A stretch of 64,000 bases of DNA from JAACFF01 sp963807975. GTDB taxonomy: Bacteria > Chloroflexota > Anaerolineae > Promineifilales > Promineifilaceae. Made by a program: the position numbers and the translations under genes. Below the pieces are notes generated by a model. That model was not told where the DNA came from, did no database searches, and saw only the letters and a program-made list of their open reading frames with translations. The number at the start of each line of letters is the position of its first letter. The first letter of the stretch is position 1. Location of the stretch: assembly GCA_963807975.1 (NCBI GenBank), contig CAWEDV010000006.1:62001-126000 (forward strand), given 5' to 3'. Positions 18,923 to 26,265 of the stretch are shown piece by piece.

Positions 18923-19681
18923 ATGAATGAATCAGCCTGGCTGGAAGGGCGAATTTCCATAGATGCGGCGCTTCACGGACATTTCCGGTCCATTGAAGCG
19001 CTCTATATTCGACGCGGAAAGTGGGATCGTGCAACCAGGCAGCTCCTGCGCAGCGCTGAAAAAAAAGGTATTCCAGTAGAAATCGTAGACGGTGCATTTA
19101 TCGAAGAGGTTTCCGTGGGGAAGAGCCACGGGGGGCTGCTGGCTCGTACTGGTCCACGCCGTTTCTCGGCGCTCAATGAACTCCTGGAAGGATCGTCGAG
19201 GCCTTTTGTGGTGATGCTGGATGGGATTGAGGATCCGTTTAACTTTGGACAGGCGGTGCGGGCGCTGTATGCGGCAGGCATAGATGGATTGGTCGTCCGT
19301 CCTCGCAATTGGCTTTCTGCTGCAGGAACGGTCACGCGAGCGTCGGCCGGTGCCACAGAGCTGATGCCCACTGCTGTTGCCGAATCAGCGCTGGAGGCGG
19401 CAGCTTTTTATCGAGAGCAGGGTCTAATCGTGGCCTGCACAGCCAAATCTTCGGCCGTTTCTCTTTATGATGCTGACCTCAACCAACCACTTTTCTTGTT
19501 AATTGGCGGCGAGAAACGGGGCATCACCCGTTCTTTCCTCGATCAGGCGGATTTGAGGGTGAATATCCCCTATGGCCGCCCATTTAAACACTCCTTGGGA
19601 GCGGCAGCCTCTACGGCCGTTTTCGCCTTTGAGTTTGCTCGACAGCGAAGCGTGCTTGACTCACCAGACGCGACACAATAG
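18923..19681 (+). CDS. TrmH/SpoU-family RNA 2'-O-methyltransferase
   Basis: This 252-residue SPOUT enzyme has an N-terminal substrate-binding domain (about 1-75) and the three knot motifs: LDGIEDPFNFGQAVRALYAA, LFLLIGGEKRGI, and VNIPYGRPFKHSLGAAASTAVFAFE, condensed as IPYGRPFKHSLGAAAST. It transfers a methyl group from S-adenosylmethionine to ribose 2'-O in rRNA or tRNA; the exact base is not readable. I chose the ATG at 18923, five bases after AGGTGA; a GTG three codons upstream is possible. Its last 21 bp overlap the convergent RlmI-like gene. Confidence 0.88.
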   Translation: MNESAWLEGRISIDAALHGHFRSIEALYIRRGKWDRATRQLLRSAEKKGIPVEIVDGAFIEEVSVGKSHGGLLARTGPRRFSALNELLEGSSRPFVVMLDGIEDPFNFGQAVRALYAAGIDGLVVRPRNWLSAAGTVTRASAGATELMPTAVAESALEAAAFYREQGLIVACTAKSSAVSLYDADLNQPLFLLIGGEKRGITRSFLDQADLRVNIPYGRPFKHSLGAAASTAVFAFEFARQRSVLDSPDATQ

Positions 19682-20866
19682 GCCCTTCAAATAAGCTGAT
19701 TCCGGAAAAGTTAAGAGGATAGGATGATCTGCTCCCGGGCCGAGGGTTTGGATGATCTGTACTTGACGTGCCGCTTCTACTGTAGCAGCGAAAAGGATCT
19801 TTTGAAAAAGATCGGGTGAAATCTGGCCTGAACAGGAGAAACTAGCTAACAGACCGCCAGGACGCAGGAGCAGCATCGCCAGGCGATTCAAGTCCTTATA
19901 GCCACGACTTGCCTTCTCTACGTCTCCCTTGCTGTGCGCGAATTTTGGTGGGTCGAGAACGATTACGTCAAACTGCTCACCTTGCTCCCGATAATAGCGT
20001 AGAATCTCAAAGGCATCTCCGGCTATATACTCGTCGAAAGGTCGTTCAAGTTTATTCAGGATCATGTTCTGCTCCGCCATTTCCAGGGCGGGAATAGAAC
20101 TATCAATATTGATGATTTTTCCCGCTCCAGCCGCCGCTGCGTAGACGGCAAACCCACCAGTATAAGCGAAAACATTGAGGACTGATTTATCTTTGACGTG
20201 TGCCGGCTGGCCCAAAGTGAAACGATTGTCCCGCTGATCGAGGTAGAAACCAGTCTTATGCCCCTGCCAAAGATCGACAAGAAAGAGGTTGCCATTTTCG
20301 TTGACGGTCACAGGTTTGGAGATTTCCGGGCCCCAAAGCATTTCCTTATGTCGAGGTAGACCTTCCTTGCGCCGCATCGCTGAGTCTGATCGTTCGATGA
20401 TTCTCTGGGGGTTAACTGTCTCCAGCAGCATGTCCACGATCATTTCTTTGCGCTGGTCGATGCCTTTGGCCATACATTGGATTACCAGGTTCGAGTCATA
20501 GCGGTCAACGATCAAGCCCGGAAGCCCGTCTGCCTCAGCGTTGATCAGACGGTAGGCGTTGGTAAAGCTGTCTTGATTTAAGGCCGTCCGAGCATCCAAT
20601 GCGCGCTGTATGCGAGCCTGCCAGAAGGCTTTGTCTACGGGCTCCTGCGGGTCCCAACTAAGGAGCCGGACGTTGATTTGAGAGTGGGGGTTGAAATAGC
20701 CTGTGGCAAGATATCGGCCGTTACGATCATGGACGGATACCAAGTCTCCAGGCGCAGCTTCTCCTTCTTGCCGCTCTACAGCCCCGGAAAAAATCCAGGG
20801 ATGCTGGTTCTTGACCGGTTTTTCACGCCCTTTTTTAAGATATATCTGCCCTTTGATACCTTCCAT
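19661..20866 (-). CDS. RlmI-like class I rRNA cytosine methyltransferase
   Basis: This 401-residue protein has an N-terminal PUA domain (VKNQHPWIFSGAVER) and a class I methyltransferase domain with LNVFAYTGGFAVYAAAAGA, IVLDPPKFAHSKG and SFSCSGQISPDLF. These match RlmI, which makes 5-methylcytosine in 23S rRNA, and its relatives (COG1092). The start at 20866 is preceded by AGAGGA at six bases; the in-frame start at 20920 adds 18 unconserved residues. The target position is inferred from the family. It converges with the TrmH-type gene, so two RNA-modifying enzymes meet tail to tail. Confidence 0.88.
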   Translation of the reverse strand: MEGIKGQIYLKKGREKPVKNQHPWIFSGAVERQEGEAAPGDLVSVHDRNGRYLATGYFNPHSQINVRLLSWDPQEPVDKAFWQARIQRALDARTALNQDSFTNAYRLINAEADGLPGLIVDRYDSNLVIQCMAKGIDQRKEMIVDMLLETVNPQRIIERSDSAMRRKEGLPRHKEMLWGPEISKPVTVNENGNLFLVDLWQGHKTGFYLDQRDNRFTLGQPAHVKDKSVLNVFAYTGGFAVYAAAAGAGKIINIDSSIPALEMAEQNMILNKLERPFDEYIAGDAFEILRYYREQGEQFDVIVLDPPKFAHSKGDVEKASRGYKDLNRLAMLLLRPGGLLASFSCSGQISPDLFQKILFAATVEAARQVQIIQTLGPGADHPILLTFPESAYLKGLLCRVW

Positions 20867-20969
20867 GCTGATTCCTCTAGAAATAGTTCCCCAGAAACTC
20901 TGAGTTTTTGGGGCAATCAAAGTAACTCAGTGTAACAGTTCCCCAGTTAGGTCGCAAAGGGCTGGTGAC

Positions 20970-21362
20970 TTAGTCAAGCAGCGCTCTTTCCAGCCAGTCC
21001 AAGGCACGGCCGTCGCGGATCATCTTCGGAGTTACGCGGATCAATGTCCACCCATACAAGGCAGCCTCGTTGTATTTCTCGCAATCTTTTTCAAAACGGT
21101 CCGGGTGCGCATGTCCCTTACTGTATCCAGTCGCGGTTTTCATCCAGATTCCTCCTTCAACCTCGCAGGCGACCAACTGCTGCTTCCAGCAGAAATCAAA
21201 GCGCCACTGGCGGCTGGCGTGGAATGGATACTCCAAGCGTGGCTCGGGCAGCCTGGCCAGGCGGATTTGATCTAGGAGCACATTGCGCCAGTTGATGTGG
21301 CTGCTTTTTCGCTGTTGCCTCAAGCTGCTTTTGCGATTCATAACTGCGATAATAGCACGCAT
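20970..21362 (-). CDS. Small PDDEXK-like endonuclease-fold protein
   Basis: This 130-residue protein contains WRFDFCW, then LVACEVEGGIW, then a conserved block DRFEKDCEKYNEAALYGWTLIRVT. These match small single-domain nuclease-fold proteins common in phages and genomic islands, with the acidic residue of FDF and the E-V-E pair as likely metal ligands. There is no accompanying methyltransferase, terminase or phage gene. The start is uncertain: an ATG at 21341 would remove seven residues. It stands alone between the RlmI-like gene and moaB and may be a recent acquisition. Confidence 0.65.
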   Translation of the reverse strand: MRAIIAVMNRKSSLRQQRKSSHINWRNVLLDQIRLARLPEPRLEYPFHASRQWRFDFCWKQQLVACEVEGGIWMKTATGYSKGHAHPDRFEKDCEKYNEAALYGWTLIRVTPKMIRDGRALDWLERALLD

Positions 21363-21524
21363 GTTCTAATCTCGCTAACACCGCGATCGCTGAACTGCCA
21401 ACCTCTTTTTGAGCTTCCAGTTGAATAGGAAAAAGAGATTCGTACACCGATATGAAAGCCGCAGCTTGTTTATATGGGGTTATGCAGAAGGAGATAATCG
21501 CGCGAGAATCGCTACGAAGTAGAT

Positions 21525-22025
21525 TCAGACCGACCGGTGCTGAGACTCGATTCCCGGCGATCCGCAAAGCAGCTCCAATGCGTGGGGCAGGATTGGCAGC
21601 AAGACTTCTAGATTTTCGCGCACGGCCTTGGGATTCCCGGGAAGATTGATGATCAGAGTTTGGCCGCGGATCCCGGCGACACCGCGGGACAACATCGCAT
21701 GGCGCGTAATTTTGAGACTTTCAGCCCGCAATGCTTCGGCGATGCCCGGCGTTTTACGTTCAATTACGCTTTCCGTCGCTTCGGGGGTGTTATCTCGCGC
21801 AGCGAAACCGGTTCCACCGCTGGTCAAGATTAGACTTAGATCTTCTGCGCTCCATTCGCTGAGCGTCTTGGCGATGATATCAAAATCATCGCTGATCACG
21901 GCCTGCCGGCTGATCTCCCATGGGGTATTGGAATTGAAAATCTGGGCCATCAAAGGGCCGCTGCGATCCTCATATTCCCCCGTGGCTCCGCGGTCGCTTA
22001 TAGTCAAGAGGCCAATTTTCATCAT
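21525..22025 (-). CDS. moaB: MogA/MoaB-family molybdenum cofactor protein
   Basis: This 166-residue MoCF-domain protein has KIGLLTISDRGATGEYEDRSG, condensed as LTISDRGATGEYEDRSG, then SLILTSGGTGFAARDNTPEA, a SRGVAGIRGQTLIINLPGNPKAVRENL block (molybdopterin-binding SGGTG and LPGNP motifs). It adenylates molybdopterin before molybdate insertion. moeA lies 28 kb away at 50288-51541, so the cofactor genes are scattered. Two adjacent ATGs (22025 and 22022) are both possible starts. No good ribosome site is visible, because a terminator hairpin lies just upstream. Confidence 0.88.
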   Translation of the reverse strand: MMKIGLLTISDRGATGEYEDRSGPLMAQIFNSNTPWEISRQAVISDDFDIIAKTLSEWSAEDLSLILTSGGTGFAARDNTPEATESVIERKTPGIAEALRAESLKITRHAMLSRGVAGIRGQTLIINLPGNPKAVRENLEVLLPILPHALELLCGSPGIESQHRSV

Positions 22026-22035
22026 CTGAAACAAA

Positions 22036-22060
22036 GAAGGAGGGCTAAAAACCCTCCTTC
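22036..22060 (-). terminator. Terminator hairpin after the PHP-AlbA_2 gene
   Basis: A perfect 9-bp stem (GAAGGAGGG at 22036-22044, CCCTCCTTC at 22052-22060) with a 7-base loop is followed on the minus strand by TTTGTTT. It ends the 22073-23845 transcript, yet the moaB ATG lies only about 11 bases beyond, so moaB is either read from leak-through or regulated by it. Confidence 0.7.
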
Positions 22061-22072
22061 CTTCAAAACCTA

Positions 22073-23845
22073 TTATGAATTCTCGCCGACCAAGGCCAGC
22101 CACTGATCATTGAGCCCACTGTCTGTCACGCCATAATAAACATGAACCTGCTTACCTTTGCGCAGGGCCAGATCGTACCAGACGTTGTCCCCTTTTTGGC
22201 GCTGGTCAAGGATGGCTATGTTATTATGCCACTGGACTTTACGCGGATCAACCGGTCCTTCTTCAGCCTGGCTGATGGCATAATGCCACAGTTTTCGCGC
22301 TGAAGATTTTGTTACATTGTGAATCAGGTTGCCGTTACGCAGGTCGCGTACTGTATGGTAGATGGTTCCTTGCCGCTTTTCACTACTCACCACTTCTACT
22401 CCGGTGCGCGGCGCTTCCGACTGTTGTTTCTGATGGTCTTGGACGGGGGCCAAAACAGGCAGCTCTACGGGCACGGGAGCGGGGATGGGGGGTGGCGCAA
22501 CTGCTTGTTCGATATCCTGACGTGCTATGCCCAATTGTACCATGCGCACAATCTCATCGCGTACGGCGAGATTGGTCTCCGATTCGTCCCGCACATAGAA
22601 ATTGGTGTTATCAATTGCGTAGGGAATTTTTGATCCGGGCTGAATGGTAATACGGACAAGGGTCTTGCCCTGGGATGACAAACTGTCGATATGGGCATCT
22701 GGTTCGGGACTAAAACGATTGGTAATTGCTGCGTACAATCGTTCAATAACCTTCTTGGGTTCGCGAACCCCAACTGGGTTGTCTTTCGGTTCGTCCGAGA
22801 CGCCGATGTAAATGGTGCCGCCGTTGGTATTGGCCATGGCACAAATATCGCGCAAGATGCTATCTAGGTGACCGCCGCGTTGGGCAGTGCTTTCGTGGAA
22901 TGCCTGCACAATGGATTCACCTTCTTCGCGCGCCAACTGCACGAAGTCGACCGGTTTGGCCTTGCCCCTATCTGGCCGTGTCAGGGAGAAGTCACTGCCC
23001 TTGAGCACAATAGCCAAGGCCTCAAAACTGACATCATCGAGGAGTATTTCTGTGACCCGATCGCCAACTCCCAAATTCTTAACCGATGCTGATTCACGTA
23101 CCAGGCGGTGGGCATCCGAGCCTTGGATGCAGCGCATCGAGCGTGGGTACTCGGGCTTGGAGCCATCGAAAAAACGGCGCGTCGTGTACCGACCCCGCTT
23201 TTCCAGATCAGTAACCTCCAGAACGTGTAAATTGGGATCCTGCGTATAAGCGATTCGTGTTTGCCCGCCAAAATCCAGACCACGCATGGCCACACCATGG
23301 CTGCTGTTAACATGGGCGGCGATCACCAATCCTCCAGCCTCGTTGATGACCCGATAAGCGGTCAATACGTCGCTGGTAGCGCCAACGGTGGAACTACCCA
23401 AGCTTAGTTGATCAGCGGGAACGTTCAAGGTCAGCAGCAGGTGCTCTAAGTAACTGACCGGTGTCTCGGAGGGAAAGATACCCAAAATGTGGAAACCAAA
23501 TGTTGCTGTAAATTCAAAGCCAGGCAGCACCAGCAGTTTGTCCAGTAGGCGCCGGTACTCCTCAAGTTGTTGTTTCTCAGCAGCCTGAATCCGGCCCAGG
23601 TCTTCCAGCCATAACAGCTGCTCTATCTCTTTTTTCATCGCGGCAAAGCCGGCAATGGAGTTGTGATCGGTGAAGGCGACGATGTCCAAACCGCGAATGA
23701 CCGCCTGCCGCAAAATATCTAAATAACCTACATCTGGTTCCTGATAATCATTTGAACCTGGTGTATGCAAATGTAAATCCATCCGCCGCCATTGGCGGTT
23801 TTTCTGATTAGGACTTCTTCGTTGCGAAGAAGATCTTCTTGTCAT
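22073..23845 (-). CDS. PHP-domain and AlbA_2-domain fusion protein
   Basis: This 590-residue protein starts with a basic leader and a PHP phosphoesterase domain (about 20-300): MDLHLHTPGSNDY, AFTDHNSIAGF, VLPGFEFTATFGFHILG, VIAAHVNSSHG and CIQGSDAHRL carry the metal-binding His/Asp set. Next comes an AlbA_2/Schlafen-type domain (about 310-450): ILRDICAMANTNGGTIYIGV and SKIPYAIDNTNFYVRDESET. A short C-terminal domain of about 95 residues (YHTVRDLRNGNLIHNVTKSS) follows and is unknown to me. PHP domains cut phosphoesters and AlbA_2 domains bind or act on nucleic acid, so a nucleic-acid-processing role is plausible but inferred. Confidence 0.75.
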   Translation of the reverse strand: MTRRSSSQRRSPNQKNRQWRRMDLHLHTPGSNDYQEPDVGYLDILRQAVIRGLDIVAFTDHNSIAGFAAMKKEIEQLLWLEDLGRIQAAEKQQLEEYRRLLDKLLVLPGFEFTATFGFHILGIFPSETPVSYLEHLLLTLNVPADQLSLGSSTVGATSDVLTAYRVINEAGGLVIAAHVNSSHGVAMRGLDFGGQTRIAYTQDPNLHVLEVTDLEKRGRYTTRRFFDGSKPEYPRSMRCIQGSDAHRLVRESASVKNLGVGDRVTEILLDDVSFEALAIVLKGSDFSLTRPDRGKAKPVDFVQLAREEGESIVQAFHESTAQRGGHLDSILRDICAMANTNGGTIYIGVSDEPKDNPVGVREPKKVIERLYAAITNRFSPEPDAHIDSLSSQGKTLVRITIQPGSKIPYAIDNTNFYVRDESETNLAVRDEIVRMVQLGIARQDIEQAVAPPPIPAPVPVELPVLAPVQDHQKQQSEAPRTGVEVVSSEKRQGTIYHTVRDLRNGNLIHNVTKSSARKLWHYAISQAEEGPVDPRKVQWHNNIAILDQRQKGDNVWYDLALRKGKQVHVYYGVTDSGLNDQWLALVGENS

Positions 23846-24010
23846 TTTATCCTCAAAATAATGTTAACGGACAAGCGCTACGCTTGCCCGAAATAGTCTA
23901 CAGGTTATCAGGTTCCCCTGACAGCAAGAAAGTCGCCGCTTCCAACAACGACGACTTCGCCTGAAAACATGCTCGCTCGTGACCGCTGATAGCGATCAAA
24001 TAAACAGTGA

Positions 24011-24244
24011 TTAATCACCCAGAGCAGCAATACCGCGTACCAGGCCGATGACACCCACGCCGACTTTCAAGGCATCCATGGTGGTTAATTCCGGAGGGCC
24101 TCCGTTTCGTTCATCAGAGCTGCGCACTAGCAAAAATGCGGTGCCTAGGCCGACCAGTAGGCCGACAACTGCGCCAATAGCATAGGTTTTATTTTTCCAG
24201 CTGTTATCAAGCTCCATTTCCATTTCGGTAATGGTCTCGGTCAT
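24011..24244 (-). CDS. Small membrane protein, hypothetical
   Basis: The 77 residues begin with an acidic head (TETITEMEMELDN). One clear transmembrane helix follows (about 20-41), then a polar loop and a second weaker hydrophobic stretch (KVGVGVIGLVRGIAAL). The start is supported by GGGAG nine bases upstream and overlaps the end of the upstream membrane gene by 38 bp. No family is recognised. A hairpin with arms CGGACAAGCG/CGCTTGCCCG lies about 130 bp downstream near 23871-23893 and may end the transcript. The 165 bp to the PHP-AlbA_2 gene hold nothing else. Confidence 0.55.
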   Translation of the reverse strand: MTETITEMEMELDNSWKNKTYAIGAVVGLLVGLGTAFLLVRSSDERNGGPPELTTMDALKVGVGVIGLVRGIAALGD

Positions 24245-24770
24245 GATTCGTACTCCCTGTAAAAGGTCTTGTTAAAATATTGGTCCAGGCCCCTAAATAA
24301 GCGATCAAGGCATTAAAGCCAATGACCGGTTCAGCAACTTTCGGTGCCGTATCGCTGGTCTTGCCTTCAACCTGATCCAGAAATTGCTGAACTCGCCAGC
24401 TAAATACCTGCATCTTACTGCGATAGGCCAGCGGGCCTGTTTGTGGATCGAGTTTCCGTTTTTGTCGCCTGTTCATGAAGTAAGCGGCGTAGGTAATCGG
24501 CAGAATGGAAACCATAATCATCGCCGGAAAGATCCAAAGAATAATGATAATGTCGGCCAAGGCCGATATAAACACCTCAGTACCCACAATCCCCGGAGCG
24601 AATATGCCGATTAAGATTAGCACAATCAGCAAAATGGCGATGAAACTTACAATCCCAAGGGGTAAATAGATATAAAGCAAGTGCCGGCGGCGCAGTACCC
24701 GATCCCTTTCTAACTGGGCGGCTGTAGGCTCAAATGTAGGTTCCTGGTTTGGTGGTGGATATGTTCCCAT
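24207..24770 (-). CDS. Membrane protein with three or four helices, hypothetical
   Basis: This 187-residue protein has a Pro/Glu-rich head (TYPPPNQEPTFEPTAAQ) and a basic stretch (RVLRRRHL). Hydrophobic helices lie at about 32-57 and 66-97, and a polar cytosolic region with KRKLDPQTGPLAYRSKMQVF follows. It overlaps the 77-residue gene and the two are surely co-transcribed. I cannot assign a family or function. Confidence 0.55.
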   Translation of the reverse strand: MGTYPPPNQEPTFEPTAAQLERDRVLRRRHLLYIYLPLGIVSFIAILLIVLILIGIFAPGIVGTEVFISALADIIIILWIFPAMIMVSILPITYAAYFMNRRQKRKLDPQTGPLAYRSKMQVFSWRVQQFLDQVEGKTSDTAPKVAEPVIGFNALIAYLGAWTNILTRPFTGSTNHDRDHYRNGNGA

Positions 24771-24871
24771 TTACTCAATCTCTGACCAAGGATGATTGTA
24801 CCACAAATCTAGATCGCTTAAAACGGAAGCGTTGATTTCATTACTGGGGGCTAATTTACACATTTTCTGAC

Positions 24872-24900
24872 TTGGCTATGAAAACCAAAATGACCATAAT
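24872..24900 (+). promoter_or_regulatory. Candidate promoter of the deiodinase-like selenoprotein gene
   Basis: TTGGCT (24872-24877) and CATAAT (24895-24900) lie 17 bp apart, about 45 bp before the ATG at 24948. Both boxes are imperfect but the spacing is ideal. Confidence 0.42.
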
Positions 24901-24947
24901 TGGCGGGAAGAGAGATACCGCATTCGAAGTTGCTAAGGAGTAGTTTG

Positions 24948-25577
24948 ATGACGACGATCAAAAATCGCCAGGCAGGTCGGGCGTGGCAGGAGCGTTACGA
25001 CGCTAAAGCCCCACGCGCTGGCTATATGGCGCCGGATTTTGAACTGCGAGATGTTGATGGGGCCAATGCCCACCGTTTGTCTGACTACCGCGGGCGCAAA
25101 CCGGTTGCCCTCGTATTTGGCAGCTTCACTTGACCGCCTTTCGTTAAGGGGACCGTGAGTCTCCAAGAATTGTACGACCGCTACCATGATCAAGTTCAGT
25201 TCTTGATGATCTATATTCGTGAAGCCCATCCGGTAGATGGTTGGTGGCTTGGGCGCCCGCCATTTAAGTGGTTGATGAAATTCTACTCGACTATGGTCGC
25301 GACTGATGTCTATGATCCACAGACTATCGAAGAGCGGCGCTCGGTCGCCGGACGCTGCGATGTGGCCTTGCAGTATGGTATCCCGACACTCGTCGATGAA
25401 ATGGATGACGGCGTAACCAAGGCATATGGGGCCTGGCCGACGCGCTTGTATCTGGTCGGATTGGATGGCCGTGTTGTTTATGGCGCGGGCCTGGGTCCAT
25501 TTGACTTCAAACCTGCGAATCTCGAGAAAGCGATTCAAGGCTATTTACGGGAGTTGGCCAAACAGCCGCTTGCGTAG
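24948..25577 (+). CDS. Deiodinase-like thioredoxin-fold selenoprotein (TGA read as Sec62)
   Basis: The ATG at 24948 has AAGGAG seven bases upstream. The frame is open to a TGA at 25131-25133 and continues in the same frame to a stop at 25575-25577, giving 209 residues with U at position 62. Around it the sequence reads VALVFGSFT-U-PPFVKGT, which matches the FGSCT-U-P(S/P)F active site of iodothyronine deiodinases. The rest also matches: FLMIYIREAHPVDGW, PTLVDEMDDGVTKAYGAWP and RLYLVGLDGRVVYG. Family knowledge: these are thioredoxin-fold selenoenzymes, and bacterial homologues are known. A hairpin downstream fits a bacterial SECIS. The substrate need not be iodothyronine; a peroxide or haloaromatic is possible. 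Plain gene finders would split it into two genes. pdxH follows after 23 bp. No sel genes are in this window. Confidence 0.87.
25148..25164 (+). promoter_or_regulatory. Candidate bacterial SECIS hairpin
   Basis: GGGGAC (25148-25153) pairs with GTCTCC (25159-25164), one pair being G-U, around a loop CGTGA. The loop begins about 20 bases after the TGA codon and has a G at its second position, as expected of bacterial SECIS elements bound by SelB. It lies wholly inside the coding sequence. Confidence 0.6.
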
Positions 25578-25600
25578 TATTAGGCAAAGGTTGAAGCGAA

Positions 25601-26239
25601 GTGGACATCGAGGCGCTGCGTGCGGATATAAGGCAAATCAAATTGGTTCAAGCGCGCCTCCCGTCCGATCCTCTGATCCTTTTTGAGACATGGCTGCAGC
25701 AGGCGCAGGATGCCAAACTGCCCCATCCAACAGGAATGAGCCTGGCTACGGCTTCCCAAACTGGGTCTGTGTCCTCGCGCATAGTCCTGCTGCGCTATTT
25801 TGACAAGCGTGGATTCGTCTTCTTCTCAGGCTATGACACAAAGAAATCAGAACAGATCGAAGAAAATGCGCAGGTAGCCCTCTTGTTGCCCTGGCTGCTG
25901 CTTGAGCGTCAGGTGAAGATCATAGGGTGGGCTGAGGAAATTTCTGGCAAAGAGTCGCTGAAATTCTTTACAACACGGTCTAGAGAAAGTCAGATTGGTG
26001 CCTGGCTGACCCAGACCAGCGAGGTCGTTTCTTCACGTTCGATGCTGCATGCGAAAGTGGAGAGCGTAAAAAGAAAATTCCGTGACCGGCAAATCCCGCT
26101 GCCTGAGCGCTGGGGCGGATACCGGGTGATACCACATAGTATTGAATTTTGGCAAGGCCATGCGGATGGGCTGCATGACCGTTTCGTTTACTCTTTGGAC
26201 AGGCAAAACAACTGGCACATTGTGCGCCTGGTACCTTAG
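25601..26239 (+). CDS. pdxH: Pyridoxamine 5'-phosphate oxidase
   Basis: This 212-residue FMN enzyme oxidises pyridoxamine or pyridoxine phosphate to pyridoxal phosphate. It shows SSRIVLLRYFDKRGFVFFS (FMN-binding RxVLL), YDTKKSEQIEENAQVALL, RQVKIIGWAEE, the RSRESQIGAWLTQTSEV region and the C-terminal substrate block WGGYRVIPHSIEFWQGHADGLHDR, condensed as EFWQGHADGLHDR. The start is a GTG 23 bp after the selenoprotein gene, so the two are probably one transcript. The product supplies the cofactor used by SufS and many aminotransferases. Confidence 0.93.
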   Translation: MDIEALRADIRQIKLVQARLPSDPLILFETWLQQAQDAKLPHPTGMSLATASQTGSVSSRIVLLRYFDKRGFVFFSGYDTKKSEQIEENAQVALLLPWLLLERQVKIIGWAEEISGKESLKFFTTRSRESQIGAWLTQTSEVVSSRSMLHAKVESVKRKFRDRQIPLPERWGGYRVIPHSIEFWQGHADGLHDRFVYSLDRQNNWHIVRLVP

Positions 26240-26265
26240 TAACCCTTCCTGGCCGGTTTGAATTC

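Noticed and set aside
25131..25133. Nonsense mutation making the deiodinase-like gene a pseudogene
   Set aside because: The TGA is at the exact selenocysteine position of the family, the frame stays conserved downstream, and a SECIS-like hairpin follows.
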